From Streptomyces sp. 11x1 (GTDB taxonomy: Bacteria; Actinomycetota; Actinomycetes; Streptomycetales; Streptomycetaceae): a stretch of DNA of 64,000 nucleotides. The DNA lies in assembly GCF_032598905.1 (NCBI RefSeq), contig NZ_CP122458.1, positions 5,791,001-5,855,000 of the forward strand, read 5' to 3'. A program made the translations under genes and the position numbers. The notes under the pieces were generated by a model. That model saw nothing but the letters and a program-made list of their open reading frames with translations. It was not told the origin of the DNA and searched no databases. This document shows, one piece after another, positions 41,484 to 50,286 of the stretch; position 1 is the first letter of the stretch; the number at the start of each line of letters is the position of its first letter.

Positions 41484-44201
41484 TCAGGTCGCGTCGTCCG
41501 CGAGTTCCGCGACGCCCGTGATCCGGTGGAGCGGGAAGGTGCGCACCTCGTCCGCCGTGTGGTCGTACGCCGTCACGAAGCCGCCTTCGACGCGGACCGG
41601 CGCGATGACCCGCTGGCTGGCGGAACCCTCGGCGTTGACGTAGCCGATCCAGAGGGCCTCGCCGGTGAGGACGGCGGCCTGCATCGTCGCGAGCGTCTCG
41701 GCGGAGCCGGTCCGGGGCAGGGTGCCGGGCGGGGTGGCCGGGCCGCCGGGAGTCCGGCGCGGCGCGGTGGAGGCGAGATCACCGGCGCGGATGGCGCGGA
41801 TCGCGGCGCCCAACAGGGTGTCGTCCGGGGCCGGGGGGCCGTCCGGGACGGGCTCCGGTGCCGTGCGGGGCGGGGTGCGGTGGGCGTGCGCCCGCGTGAT
41901 CAGCACATCGCCCTCCGCCGACTCGGCCGCCGGCGCATACCCCATCGCCCGCAGCCCGTCGAGCAGCGTCGCCGGGTCGGCCTGGGCGGCGAGGACGGTC
42001 GGCGCGAGCCGCCGCAGCCCGAGCCCCTGCGACCGCTTGTCGGCGAGGATCTCGCTGAGCATCGCGTCGTCGTCGCAGCGGACGTACGCCGACGCCGCGC
42101 CGATCCGCAGATGACCGTGACGGCGGGCCACGTCGTCGATCAGGTACGCGAGCGGCTGCGGGACCGGCGTACGGGAGTGCGCGGTCAGGAAGTCGTGCAG
42201 GTCGGAGGCGCTGCGCCCCGCGTCCAGCGCCCGGCGTACGGACCCCGGCGTGAACCGGTACACCGTCGCGCCACCCTTCGACTCCACGTCCGCCAGCACG
42301 CCCAGCACGTCGGCAAGCGGACGCTTCAACGGGCCGGGCGCGACCGCCGTCAGGTCGGCCTGGAGCAGGACGTGGTCCAGCGGCTCGGGCAGCAGCGGCG
42401 CGAGCAGCCGGGCGGCCCGGGAGGCGGCTGCGGCCTGCTCGGCGACGGGGTCGGGGGAGGGGGAGGGAGCCGGGGAGGGGACCGGCGGACGGTCGGGGAG
42501 GGGCACGTGGTGGGCGGGGAGCTTGTCGCCCGGGGTCTCCGGCAGTTCGACCGTGGCCGGGGTCTCGGGAGGCAGCCCGAGGAGCGCGCGACCGTGCGAG
42601 GACAGCGCGCCGCGCCCGGTGACCCCGAGCGACTCGGCCTCGGAGAGGGTCCACCGGGCGATCCGGGCCCGCAGGTCCTCGCCCTGACGCTGCCGCGCGG
42701 ACGGCTGCAGGGCCGACTGGGCCGATGGGGACGATGGCGCCGACTGGGACTGCGCGGGCTGTTGCGTCTGCGTCGGCGCCGACGAGGGCTGGGCGGGGGC
42801 CTGGTGGGACTGCTGGCCGCCGCGCGTGGGGTGTTCCCAGTGGAGGCGGGCCAGTACGGAGTCGTGGGTGGCCGAGGTGCCCTCGGGGAGCCCGGCGAGC
42901 AGGGTGAGGACCCGGTGGCGCACCTCGGGCGCGGCCGACCGGTCCAGCCCCGGGCCCAGCGCCGACAACGTACGGTCCTTGGCGTCCCGTTCCCCGATCA
43001 CGCCCGGCGTACGGGTCGCCGTCAGCCAGGCCGTGGCGAGCCGCGCCCAGCGCTCGGCGGCGGGCAGCTCCAGCCACTCGTCGTACGCGGGTGTCGCGGC
43101 GTACCGTTCGTCGGCCTCGCCGTCGGAGGCCAACAGCCCTGCGGCGTAGGCGAGTTCGACCCAGAAGGCGGCCACCGGCTCGGGCAGGTCGAGGGCCACG
43201 GCGGTCCGTTTGAGGTCCCGCACGCTCAACCCGCCCGCGCGCAGGACACCGGGGCCGCCCTCGTCCCAGTCCTTCAGCAACTCCTCCACGGTCGCCAGCG
43301 CGGTGTACGCCTGCCCGGCCGCCGTCGCGTCCACAACCTGTGGACGGTGCGCATCCGACGCCTCGACGGGCGGCGGCACGGGCTGCACCTCCCGGTGCGC
43401 GCGGCCCCCGCGCAGGTGCAGGGCGACCTCGCGGGGCAGGACGACCGTGCCGGGGGCGGTGGGCAGCAGCAGCCCCCGGTCCAGCAGCCAGCGCAGATGG
43501 GCCGCCGGGTTGGCGGTGACCTGGCCGTACGGCGGCCCCCACACCAGCCGGGTCAGGACGTCGAGGGACTCCGGGGGCGCGGCGGCGAGGAGCGCGGCCA
43601 TGCGGCGGCGGTCGGTGAAGAGCGTGGCGAGGGCCGTGACCGCCGAGACCGAGTCATGGGTGCTCGGCAGGCCGGCCGCCGCGACGATCTCCTGGACCCG
43701 CCCCGGCGACATGCCCGCCGTGGCCTCCGCGACCGTCGGGCCGAGGCCGGTGGGGGAGGGGTGCTGCGGGGAGGGGGCGAGCAGCTCACGGGCCGTGCGG
43801 ACGAGGCGGAGCCGGTCGTCGGGGCCCCACACGAGGGCCTGGTCGCGCAGGGTGGCGAGGGCGCGGGGCAGCGCGGCGGTGACGGCGGGGTCCGCGTCGT
43901 CACCGGCCAGCAGGGCGGCGAGTTCGGCGTACGGCGCCGGGTCCGCCGCCACGGCCAGGGCCTGGGCGGTCTGCAGGGCGAACCGGTCCAGGCGTTCCAG
44001 GGCCCGGACCACCGAGGCGCGGGTGCCGGCGCGGGTGGCCAGCTGGGTCAGGTCGGTGGGCACGGGTGTGATGAGGTCCGGCCGGGTCCGGAGCAGCACG
44101 GCGAGCGAACGGTCGTCGCGTCCGCGTAGCGCCTCCGCCAGGGAACGGGGGGCTCCGCCGGTGGGGGCCGCCTCCGTGGGGGTGTGCTCCTCGGTGCTCA
44201 T
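41484..44201 (-). CDS. helicase-associated domain (HelC-like) protein, 905 aa
   Basis: Large actinobacterial protein related to the C-terminal helicase/DEDDh-associated domain proteins (often annotated helicase C-terminal domain protein). N-terminal winged helix-like repeats (SLAEALRGRDDRSLAVLL, GLPSTHDSVSAVTALATLF) are followed by a Pro/Gln/Ser-rich linker (about 440-510), then a helicase-like C-terminal part: VLLQADLTAVAPGPL, DVLGVLADVESKGGATVYRF, and a WYL-like end (WIGYVNAEGSASQRVIAPVRVEGG and TAYDHTADEVRTFPLHRITG). The WYL-type C terminus suggests ligand or nucleic acid sensing. ATG 44201 is preferred over a longer open frame that runs back through the repeat block. Confidence 0.82.
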   Translation of the reverse strand: MSTEEHTPTEAAPTGGAPRSLAEALRGRDDRSLAVLLRTRPDLITPVPTDLTQLATRAGTRASVVRALERLDRFALQTAQALAVAADPAPYAELAALLAGDDADPAVTAALPRALATLRDQALVWGPDDRLRLVRTARELLAPSPQHPSPTGLGPTVAEATAGMSPGRVQEIVAAAGLPSTHDSVSAVTALATLFTDRRRMAALLAAAPPESLDVLTRLVWGPPYGQVTANPAAHLRWLLDRGLLLPTAPGTVVLPREVALHLRGGRAHREVQPVPPPVEASDAHRPQVVDATAAGQAYTALATVEELLKDWDEGGPGVLRAGGLSVRDLKRTAVALDLPEPVAAFWVELAYAAGLLASDGEADERYAATPAYDEWLELPAAERWARLATAWLTATRTPGVIGERDAKDRTLSALGPGLDRSAAPEVRHRVLTLLAGLPEGTSATHDSVLARLHWEHPTRGGQQSHQAPAQPSSAPTQTQQPAQSQSAPSSPSAQSALQPSARQRQGEDLRARIARWTLSEAESLGVTGRGALSSHGRALLGLPPETPATVELPETPGDKLPAHHVPLPDRPPVPSPAPSPSPDPVAEQAAAASRAARLLAPLLPEPLDHVLLQADLTAVAPGPLKRPLADVLGVLADVESKGGATVYRFTPGSVRRALDAGRSASDLHDFLTAHSRTPVPQPLAYLIDDVARRHGHLRIGAASAYVRCDDDAMLSEILADKRSQGLGLRRLAPTVLAAQADPATLLDGLRAMGYAPAAESAEGDVLITRAHAHRTPPRTAPEPVPDGPPAPDDTLLGAAIRAIRAGDLASTAPRRTPGGPATPPGTLPRTGSAETLATMQAAVLTGEALWIGYVNAEGSASQRVIAPVRVEGGFVTAYDHTADEVRTFPLHRITGVAELADDAT

Positions 44202-44281
44202 CCGGCCAACGGTAGCGGCTGCGCCGGGCTGGGGCGCCAGTAGCTCGGGGGTGCGCGTCTCGTCGGCGGGTGCGGGTGCGT

Positions 44282-44357
44282 GGGGCTTCCCGCGCAGTTC
44301 CCCGCGCCCCCTGAGAAGCCGGGGCTGCGCCCCTTGCTTCTCAGGGGGCGCGGGGTT
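44282..44357. repeat. inverted-repeat element (family copy B)
   Basis: GGGGCTTCCCGCGCAGTTCC begins at 44282; a hairpin pairs CGCGCCCCCTGAGAAG (44303-44318) with 44336-44353 around CCGGGGCTGCGCCCC. The outer flank GGCGGGTGCGGGTGCG (44265-44281) is shared with other copies. A second partial CTGAGAAG element (44362-44370) follows. It occupies the 260-bp gap between divergent genes, in which no gene is seen. Confidence 0.85.
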
Positions 44358-44465
44358 CGGTCCTGAGAAGTCGGGGTTGCGGCCCCTGCTCTCGGGCCAT
44401 GACCTCCGGATGCCCGGAAGCGATACGGTCGGAGGAGTATGCGTGGCCGATCCCGGAGGGGCTTC

Positions 44466-45521
44466 GTGGGGATTGAGAGCGACCAGGTCGTCTACGAGTA
44501 CCTGAGCCGGGTCGGTGATCTGGCCCAGCAGCGGCAGTTGCCGTCCTCGACTCGGATGCGTCTCGTGTCGGGGCTGCGGGACGAGATCGACCGGCGGCGG
44601 GCGAAGGCGCCGGTGGACAGTCCGGCCGCCGTACGCCGCATCATCGCCCGCCTGGGGACCCCGGACGAGGTCGTCGAGGCGGCGGGCGGGCCCGGTGCCG
44701 TACCGGAGCCCCTGGCGGCCGCCGTGCCCGTGCAGCGGGTGACCGGTGGGGACGTGACCGCCGAGGACACCGGGGAGCGGGCCAAGGGGCTGCGGCGGGT
44801 CGTGCCGCGACCCCGTTCCGCCGACGCCGCGCCGCCGCCGGTGGCGGGTGGTGCCGCTCCGCCGCATCTCGCCCCGCTGCACGAGCTGGGCGAGGGCGAC
44901 GCACAGCCCGACTGGTGGCGGGTCGGCGGGGGCGGGGGACCCGGCGGCGACATCGGGTTCGGGATCGGGGACTCCGTGCCGGGGTTCGTCGGGGGTGTGG
45001 AGATTCCCGAGTTGCTGAAGCCGCCGCCTCCGGCGAAGGCGGACGGGGACCGGGATGGCAAGGCCGAGGGGAAGCCCGGGGCTGTCGTCGAGAAGGGGGC
45101 GGCGGCTTCGGCGGGGGGCGTGGAGGAAGAGGCTCCTCGGCAGCGGCGGCGGCTGCCGTTGCCCCGGCTGCGGCCCGTGGGTGGGGGGTGGAGCAATCCG
45201 CTGCTGTTGCTGGCGGCCGTGCTGTTGGTCGCGGGAGCGGTCATGGGGAGTCTGGTGCCGTTGGGGCTGGGGTGGTTGATCGCCTATCTCTCGCGGAGGT
45301 TGACGCCCGCGGAGTCGAAGTGGGCGGTGATGGGGGTACCGGGGGCGGTAGCCGCGGGTGGGATCGTGTGGCTGTGGGGGCGTAGTGACGGGCGGTGGGG
45401 GGATTCCATTGCTCGGGGGGAGATGAATGTGGCGGTGGCGGAGACGTGGCCGTGGGTGCTTCGGGTCGCCGCGATCTCGTCGGCGCTCTATCTTCTCTGG
45501 CGGTCTCAGCGACCTCGTTGA
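44466..45521 (+). CDS. HAAS-domain membrane protein, 351 aa
   Basis: The N-terminal region (about 1-85) is a HAAS-type helical domain (YEYLSRVGDLAQQRQLPSS, LVSGLRDEIDRRRAKAP, RRIIARLGTPDEVVEAAG), usually found on sensor or transporter-associated proteins. A long Gly/Pro/Ala-rich linker follows, then four hydrophobic segments in the last 110 residues (LLLLAAVLLVAGAVMGSLV, GLGWLIAYLSRRL, VMGVPGAVAAGGIVWLW, LRVAAISSALYLLW). Membrane location is likely; no function is known. GTG 44466 has GGAGGG at 44455-44460; ATG 44439 has its ribosome binding site too close. Confidence 0.78.
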   Translation: MGIESDQVVYEYLSRVGDLAQQRQLPSSTRMRLVSGLRDEIDRRRAKAPVDSPAAVRRIIARLGTPDEVVEAAGGPGAVPEPLAAAVPVQRVTGGDVTAEDTGERAKGLRRVVPRPRSADAAPPPVAGGAAPPHLAPLHELGEGDAQPDWWRVGGGGGPGGDIGFGIGDSVPGFVGGVEIPELLKPPPPAKADGDRDGKAEGKPGAVVEKGAAASAGGVEEEAPRQRRRLPLPRLRPVGGGWSNPLLLLAAVLLVAGAVMGSLVPLGLGWLIAYLSRRLTPAESKWAVMGVPGAVAAGGIVWLWGRSDGRWGDSIARGEMNVAVAETWPWVLRVAAISSALYLLWRSQRPR

Positions 45522-45590
45522 CCCGAGAGTGTCCCGCCCCCGCCGCCCCATGCTCGGCATCCGCCCGGGGCCTGGCCCCGGGCGAACACA

Positions 45591-47792
45591 TCAGTCTGCG
45601 GCGGGCCGCCAGCCGCGGGCCGACACGACTGATACCCGAGCGCCCCACACCGTGAGCACGATGGCGCCGCACAGCGCGGCCAGAGTCGTCGGAGCGAGAG
45701 AGGCCAGGGAGATCACCGTGGGCCGGTCGATCTGGATGGGTGTGGCGAGCCAGACCGAGGTGAGGACACCGATCCCCACAGCCAGCAGGGAGGGCACCAG
45801 AAGCGACCACACGGCCGTGGTCCCGAACACCGTCCGACGCCCGGTCAACACGCTGAGCGGGGCCAGCTCACGCCCGTACCGGACGAACTCGCCCATCGCC
45901 CCCAGCCCTGCCGCCAGAGCGATCACGAACATGCCGGTGGACGCCAGCAGCCGGATCCAGCGCGTGGCGGCCTCCAGGCCACCGACGGCACTGTAGAAGC
46001 CGCCCACCGACGTGACGGTCGCGTCCACGCCCAGATGCCGGTACGCCAGTTCCTTCAACAGCCCCATCGGCAGATCCTCGTGCGGTCCCGCGGCGTTGAC
46101 GAGCAGCAGAGTCACGGATGTGTTGTCCGTCGTCCGCCAGCCCGACGTCCTGCCCTGTTGCGCGTCGACCGATGCGGTGTCGTACGTGCTCCACGCCACC
46201 AACTCCCGCAGCCGCGGATCAGGTCCGCCTCCCGGGACGGACACCGGCGTGGAACTGCAGGGCGTGTTCAATGCCTTGAGCGCATCGCATGAGCCGATGA
46301 GCCTGGCCGTGCTCCGCACGGTCTCGTCATCGGTCACCACGCGCAGCACCGCGCTTTCCACCCCGTCGGGAAGCGACTTCTCGAAGGCGGCAAGTCGCTT
46401 GGAGGACTGCGGATAGTCCACGGTGAGCACGCTGTTGCCGACTCTGTCCAGAGTGGTCAGGGCACGGGCGGCGTTCTCGCCGAACACCCCGCCCCACAAC
46501 TGGGCCTGCGCCGCTAGTCCGACGGCCAGCGTCAGTGAGGCCACGAGGCGGACCGTGGCCTGCGGATGGGCGGCCAGGCGGCGGCCCGCGATGATGCTCC
46601 CGCTGGATCCGATACGGCGTCCCCACCTGGCCAGTCGTCCGCCGAGCCCTACGCAGAGCATGCTCACGGCGGCGGGAAGGGTGGCGAAAACCAGAACAGT
46701 GCCGAGGACGTAGAACGGGAGCTTCATGTCGTCGGACATGAGCTCGGTGCCCCGCACGGTCACCAGGAGAACGGGCGCGAACGCGAACCCGCCGATCCGG
46801 TACAGCCTGCCGCGGCGTACCGCCGGTTGGGAGCCGCCTTGCTGCGCGCCGTCGGCCTTCGGCTGCAGCAGTACCACCGTCGCGAGCACGACGACCGGAG
46901 CGGCCAGCAGAGCACCGATGAGTCCCGGTACGGCGGCGGTCGCGTCCGGGCGATAGAGCTGGAAGTCGACCATGGGGAGCGGCAGGTCGATCAGAAGGGC
47001 GGGAGTGAGGGCGAGAGCGGCCGCAAGCGTGCCGACGAGAACCGGCACAGACGCCTCTCCGAGGGCGAAACACGCACGCGCACGCGCACCGGCGCCCAGC
47101 ACGGCGAGCAGTCGCGATCGCCGGTCCCGTGCCACCGCGCCGACGCGGGCCGCCACGGTGACCAGGAGGACCACGGGCAGGAACACCAATCCCGCCAGGG
47201 CACCGTAGAACTGCTCGGAGGGTGGCAGATTGTCGTCCTCGCCGAACGTGGACGCGCCGGCCCCGCCGAACCCCACCGCCCCGAACGACTCCGCGTCGAG
47301 GTCGTCCGCACCACCGACGGGTCGGGCATACGCCAGCAGCTCTGCCGGGGCCTGCAGACCCTCCGCGCCGATAGTGCCGACGGACTTCCCGTATCGGCTG
47401 CCGATGCGCTCCACGGTACCGGCACCGGCTTCCGCGAGTGCGGGCGACAGAACGGCCTCCCCCGGCCCCGGCCAGCGGTCGAGGCCCGGCGGCAGCGGGG
47501 CGTCCGCCCGCAGCGGCTCCAGCCACACCACCTGAAAGGCGGTTGTCCCCACCATGTCGGTCACAGGCTGCGCTATCAGATTGGCGTCGCGGGTCCCGGT
47601 CGTCCAGTCAACGGCACGCTCCTGGGTCCGCTGCGCCCGGCCGTCGAACGAACTCTGCGCCAGCGCGAGGACACCGAGACTCGCGGCGAGCAGAAAGGTG
47701 GCGGCGGCCAGCAGCCAGGTTCGGATCGTGCCCGCCTCGGCTGCGGCAGCCGCTCCCCGTCCGATCCGCAGCATGTGCGTCATCGCGCTCAT
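45591..47792 (-). CDS. ABC transporter permease (FtsX-like, large), 733 aa
   Basis: Integral membrane subunit with about ten hydrophobic segments: WLLAAATFLLAASLGVLAL near the N terminus, FLPVVLLVTVAARVGAVA, LVGTLAAALALTPALLIDLP, VIGALLAAPVVVLATVVLL-type region near 300, and a C-terminal FtsX pair (MFVIALAAGLGAMGEFVRYG, LLVPSLLAVGIGVLTSVWLA). Two large extracytoplasmic parts, including one with Cys near residue 500 (GSCDALKALNTPCSS). Start overlaps the ATPase stop by 4 bp, so the two form one transporter. May export a peptide or lipid, or act as a sensor. Confidence 0.85.
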   Translation of the reverse strand: MSAMTHMLRIGRGAAAAAEAGTIRTWLLAAATFLLAASLGVLALAQSSFDGRAQRTQERAVDWTTGTRDANLIAQPVTDMVGTTAFQVVWLEPLRADAPLPPGLDRWPGPGEAVLSPALAEAGAGTVERIGSRYGKSVGTIGAEGLQAPAELLAYARPVGGADDLDAESFGAVGFGGAGASTFGEDDNLPPSEQFYGALAGLVFLPVVLLVTVAARVGAVARDRRSRLLAVLGAGARARACFALGEASVPVLVGTLAAALALTPALLIDLPLPMVDFQLYRPDATAAVPGLIGALLAAPVVVLATVVLLQPKADGAQQGGSQPAVRRGRLYRIGGFAFAPVLLVTVRGTELMSDDMKLPFYVLGTVLVFATLPAAVSMLCVGLGGRLARWGRRIGSSGSIIAGRRLAAHPQATVRLVASLTLAVGLAAQAQLWGGVFGENAARALTTLDRVGNSVLTVDYPQSSKRLAAFEKSLPDGVESAVLRVVTDDETVRSTARLIGSCDALKALNTPCSSTPVSVPGGGPDPRLRELVAWSTYDTASVDAQQGRTSGWRTTDNTSVTLLLVNAAGPHEDLPMGLLKELAYRHLGVDATVTSVGGFYSAVGGLEAATRWIRLLASTGMFVIALAAGLGAMGEFVRYGRELAPLSVLTGRRTVFGTTAVWSLLVPSLLAVGIGVLTSVWLATPIQIDRPTVISLASLAPTTLAALCGAIVLTVWGARVSVVSARGWRPAAD

Positions 47793-48520
47793 GTCGCCGC
47801 CTCGGCGAGCCGCCCCTCGGCAAGGTGCACGGTCCTGTCGGCGCGTGCGGCCACCGCGGCGTCGTGTGTGACGACCAACAGTCCGCAGCCGGTCTCCTTC
47901 GGAAGACCGAAGAGCAGATCCGAGACCGATTCCCGATTCCGATCGTCGAGAGCGCCGGTGGGTTCGTCGGCGAGCAGCAACGACGGCTTGTTGATCAATG
48001 CTCGTGCGACGGCGGTCCGTTGGCGTTCACCGCCGGACAGCTGGGAGGTGGCGACCGTGTCGGGGGAGACCCCGAGCCGCGTCAGCAGCGACGCCGCCTG
48101 CTCGAACGCCGCGGACCGGCGGGCGCCGGACAACAGCGCCGCCACCGCGACGTTCTCCACCGGAGTCAGTTCCGGCAGCAGTTCGCCGAACTGGAAGATC
48201 GTGCCGATGTGCGTACGCCGGTGCCTGGCGAGCGCACGGGGCCGCATCGCGGTGACGTCGGCACCCGCCACCTTCACCTGCCCGGCCGTCGGCCGGCTGA
48301 GCCCCAGAACGCACATCAGCAGCGTGCTCTTGCCGCTGCCGCTCGGCCCGGTCACCGCGACGGACTCTCCGCTGCGCACCGTCAGGTCCGTGTCGTCGAG
48401 CAATAACCGCTCCGACACCCGCACACGGAGTCCCCGTACTTCGAGCATGAGTTGCCCGGTAGGAGGCGCCTTCGCTGCTACGGCGAGCCCTTCGGCCAAT
48501 GAGCGCTGAGAGTCAGTCAT
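47789..48520 (-). CDS. ABC transporter ATP-binding protein (MacB/LolD type), 243 aa
   Basis: Complete nucleotide-binding domain: Walker A VTGPSGSGKSTLLM (about 57-70), Q-loop TIFQFGELLPELT, ABC signature QLSGGERQRTAVARAL (about 158-173), Walker B LLLADEPTGALDD and switch His in VVTHDAAVA. The FtsX-permease-coupled subclass (LolD/MacB) is indicated by the EPTGALD sequence. ATG 48520 has GAGGA just upstream; a TTG immediately before is possible. It precedes and overlaps the permease gene. Confidence 0.93.
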   Translation of the reverse strand: MTDSQRSLAEGLAVAAKAPPTGQLMLEVRGLRVRVSERLLLDDTDLTVRSGESVAVTGPSGSGKSTLLMCVLGLSRPTAGQVKVAGADVTAMRPRALARHRRTHIGTIFQFGELLPELTPVENVAVAALLSGARRSAAFEQAASLLTRLGVSPDTVATSQLSGGERQRTAVARALINKPSLLLADEPTGALDDRNRESVSDLLFGLPKETGCGLLVVTHDAAVAARADRTVHLAEGRLAEAAT

Positions 48521-48658
48521 CAATCCTCGAGAATGGATCTGTGCGCCAGGGTGGAGGGACCTGAACGGTCACCCCCACCCTGAACCCCGGACAGGCATCC
48601 GGTAAGGCTACGCGTGCTCGGTAGCGACACCGCCGCACGATCGCAGACGTGACTCGCG

Positions 48659-48997
48659 TCAGCGAGTGACCCAGTTGCTGCAGTCGTCCGGCCAGTTGTT
48701 CTTGTACTCGCAGGCCTTGACCGCGTAGATCCGCGCCCCGGTGCCGCTCTTCACGGTGCTGGCGTACTCGTTCTTGTTCCAGATGGTACGGACCGAGCCG
48801 CCTTCGCCGTTCCGCTTGTACTGGCCCTTGACCTGCGCGTCGTTGTCGTGGGTCTTGGTGACGGCGATGCGCTTGCGGTCATCGATGGTCTTGACGGTGA
48901 CTTCGTCGACCGAGGCCGTGAGGGCGAAGGCAGGGGCGGCTGCGGTCAGCGCCATGACGGCCAGACCCGACAGGGCGATCTTCTTCATCGTGATCAT
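48659..48997 (-). CDS. small exported protein, 112 aa
   Basis: Starts MITMKKIALSGLAVMALTA with a signal peptide ending near APAFA (about 27). The mature part (about 80 aa) is rich in Lys/Asp/Thr with four Trp in or near its end (RTIWNKNEYA, NNWPDDCSNWVTR) and two Cys near the C terminus (VKACEYKNNWPDDC), probably one disulphide. ATG 48997 has GGAGGG 7 bp before it. Next to the ABC exporter operon on the same strand, 138 bp away; it may be the exported substrate or an unrelated secreted protein. No family recognised. Confidence 0.72.
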   Translation of the reverse strand: MITMKKIALSGLAVMALTAAAPAFALTASVDEVTVKTIDDRKRIAVTKTHDNDAQVKGQYKRNGEGGSVRTIWNKNEYASTVKSGTGARIYAVKACEYKNNWPDDCSNWVTR

Positions 48998-49447
48998 GTG
49001 GAACCCTCCGTTTCTTCCCGGCACTTCGCGCCCTGATCGGAGCGGTCAGCGCCTTGGGTGTACACATCCTCGGCGCGGTCCGGACGACAACGGCATCCGC
49101 TCTTGGGTAGCACTCCCCAATTCCGCCTGCCGATCGTGGGATTGACATCGCCCGGATGTTGCGCAAGCCGCGCCGACGCCGAGTGACCGTGTCGGTCGAC
49201 AGCACTTCCACCCCGAACGGACAGGCTGTGGTGAAAGCCACAACCGATCCGACTCGGATACACGCGGCAACAATGCGCTCGACCCCAGGCGTAGACATCA
49301 CCCCTATATCCGCCATCGGTCCGGTATGCCGTGTCACGCGGTGCAACCGCCAACGGGACACCGAACCAAAGGGATCTGATAAGGCGATGGACTCGTCTCC
49401 GCCCCCCGTCATACCCTTCCTGGAATCGTCGTGAGGGCTGACCTCCC
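48998..49447. other. 450-bp divergent intergenic region
   Basis: No ORF with coding bias. AT-richer and compositionally unlike its neighbours. It carries the promoters of the exported-protein gene (leftward) and the LuxR gene (rightward); AAAGGGATCTGATAAGGC near 49370 could include a -10-like TGATAAG. An open frame at 49156-49434 has no ribosome binding site and unusual codon use, so it is not called. Confidence 0.5.
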
Positions 49448-50197
49448 TTGTCGGCGATGAATGACGACTTACGGGGGATCGAAATCTTGATACGTGTCGG
49501 AGTGGTAGCCCCGGAGGATTTGCTCCGGGCCGGTATTCGTAACGCCCTTGAAGGCGACGCCAGAGTGAGCGTCGTCGCCGACGGACACACCAGCCGAGTG
49601 CTGGACGTGATGAATCGCCTGTCGCTCTCTGTCCTGGTGGCCAGCCCGGCCACCGAAGACGAGGCGCTGCGCTTGCTCCGCACCATCAACTGTCAGCCGG
49701 TACCACCACGTACCGTGGTGCTCGCCGACCGGATCAGCAAGAAGGCTGTCCGCGCGTTGCTCGACGCGCGCGCGGCCGGGATACTCCGCCGCAGCACCGC
49801 ACGGCTTCATTTGCCCTGGGCCGTGCAGGCCACGGCCCAGGGCGCACTCGCGCTGGAACCCGCACTGGCGTCTCTGCTGGTCGACAGCTATCTGGAACCT
49901 CTGAGGCGGGATCAGACGCAGTCGGAGGCGGAAAGCCTGCTCACCAGACTCACCGCTCGTGAACGAGAAGTCCTCACCCTGCTCGCAGACGGTTATGCCG
50001 CACCCGAAATAGCGGCGATGCTCTCCCTCGCCACCGGCACCGTGAAGAGCCATATGCGCAGCGTCTACGACAAACTCGGTGTGAGTAACCGCATTCAAGC
50101 CGCCCGAGTTTTCTGGTCAGCCGGCTCCGCTCCAACTCCCGTGCCGCGCCATGACGCCAACCGCTCGGCGGACAACACTTTTTCGCGTTCCGCATAA
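49448..50197 (+). CDS. LuxR family regulator with receiver-like domain, 249 aa
   Basis: The N-terminal half (about 13-135) has a response-regulator-like fold (RVGVVAPEDLLRAGIRNALE, RVSVVADGHTS, SVLVASPATEDEALRLL), but the phospho-acceptor Asp expected after the VLVA strand is not there, so it may be phosphorylation independent. The C-terminal LuxR helix-turn-helix (about 165-225) is complete: LTAREREVLTLLADGYAAPEIAAML, VKSHMRSVYDKLGVSNRIQAARVF. Three possible starts: TTG 49448, ATG 49457, or TTG 49487 (best ribosome binding site, GGGGGA). With the first two, a TTA codon falls at 49469. Divergent from the exporter genes. Confidence 0.83.
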   Translation: MSAMNDDLRGIEILIRVGVVAPEDLLRAGIRNALEGDARVSVVADGHTSRVLDVMNRLSLSVLVASPATEDEALRLLRTINCQPVPPRTVVLADRISKKAVRALLDARAAGILRRSTARLHLPWAVQATAQGALALEPALASLLVDSYLEPLRRDQTQSEAESLLTRLTAREREVLTLLADGYAAPEIAAMLSLATGTVKSHMRSVYDKLGVSNRIQAARVFWSAGSAPTPVPRHDANRSADNTFSRSA

Positions 50198-50286
50198 CAG
50201 CCCGACTGCTGCGGCTGGTCGTCGGCGACATGGCCGTGGACGGCCCCGGCCGACCGCATCACATGATAAGACCGAGGGAAATTCTC

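Noticed and set aside
41460..44129. An 889-codon plus-strand open frame opposite the helicase-associated-domain gene.
   Set aside because: Arg/Gly/Gln-rich shadow with no motif or ribosome binding site; the minus-strand frame has clear domains and coding bias.
49156..49434. Open frame of 92 codons between the exported-protein gene and the LuxR gene.
   Set aside because: No ribosome binding site, atypical codon bias for this genome and no recognisable domain.
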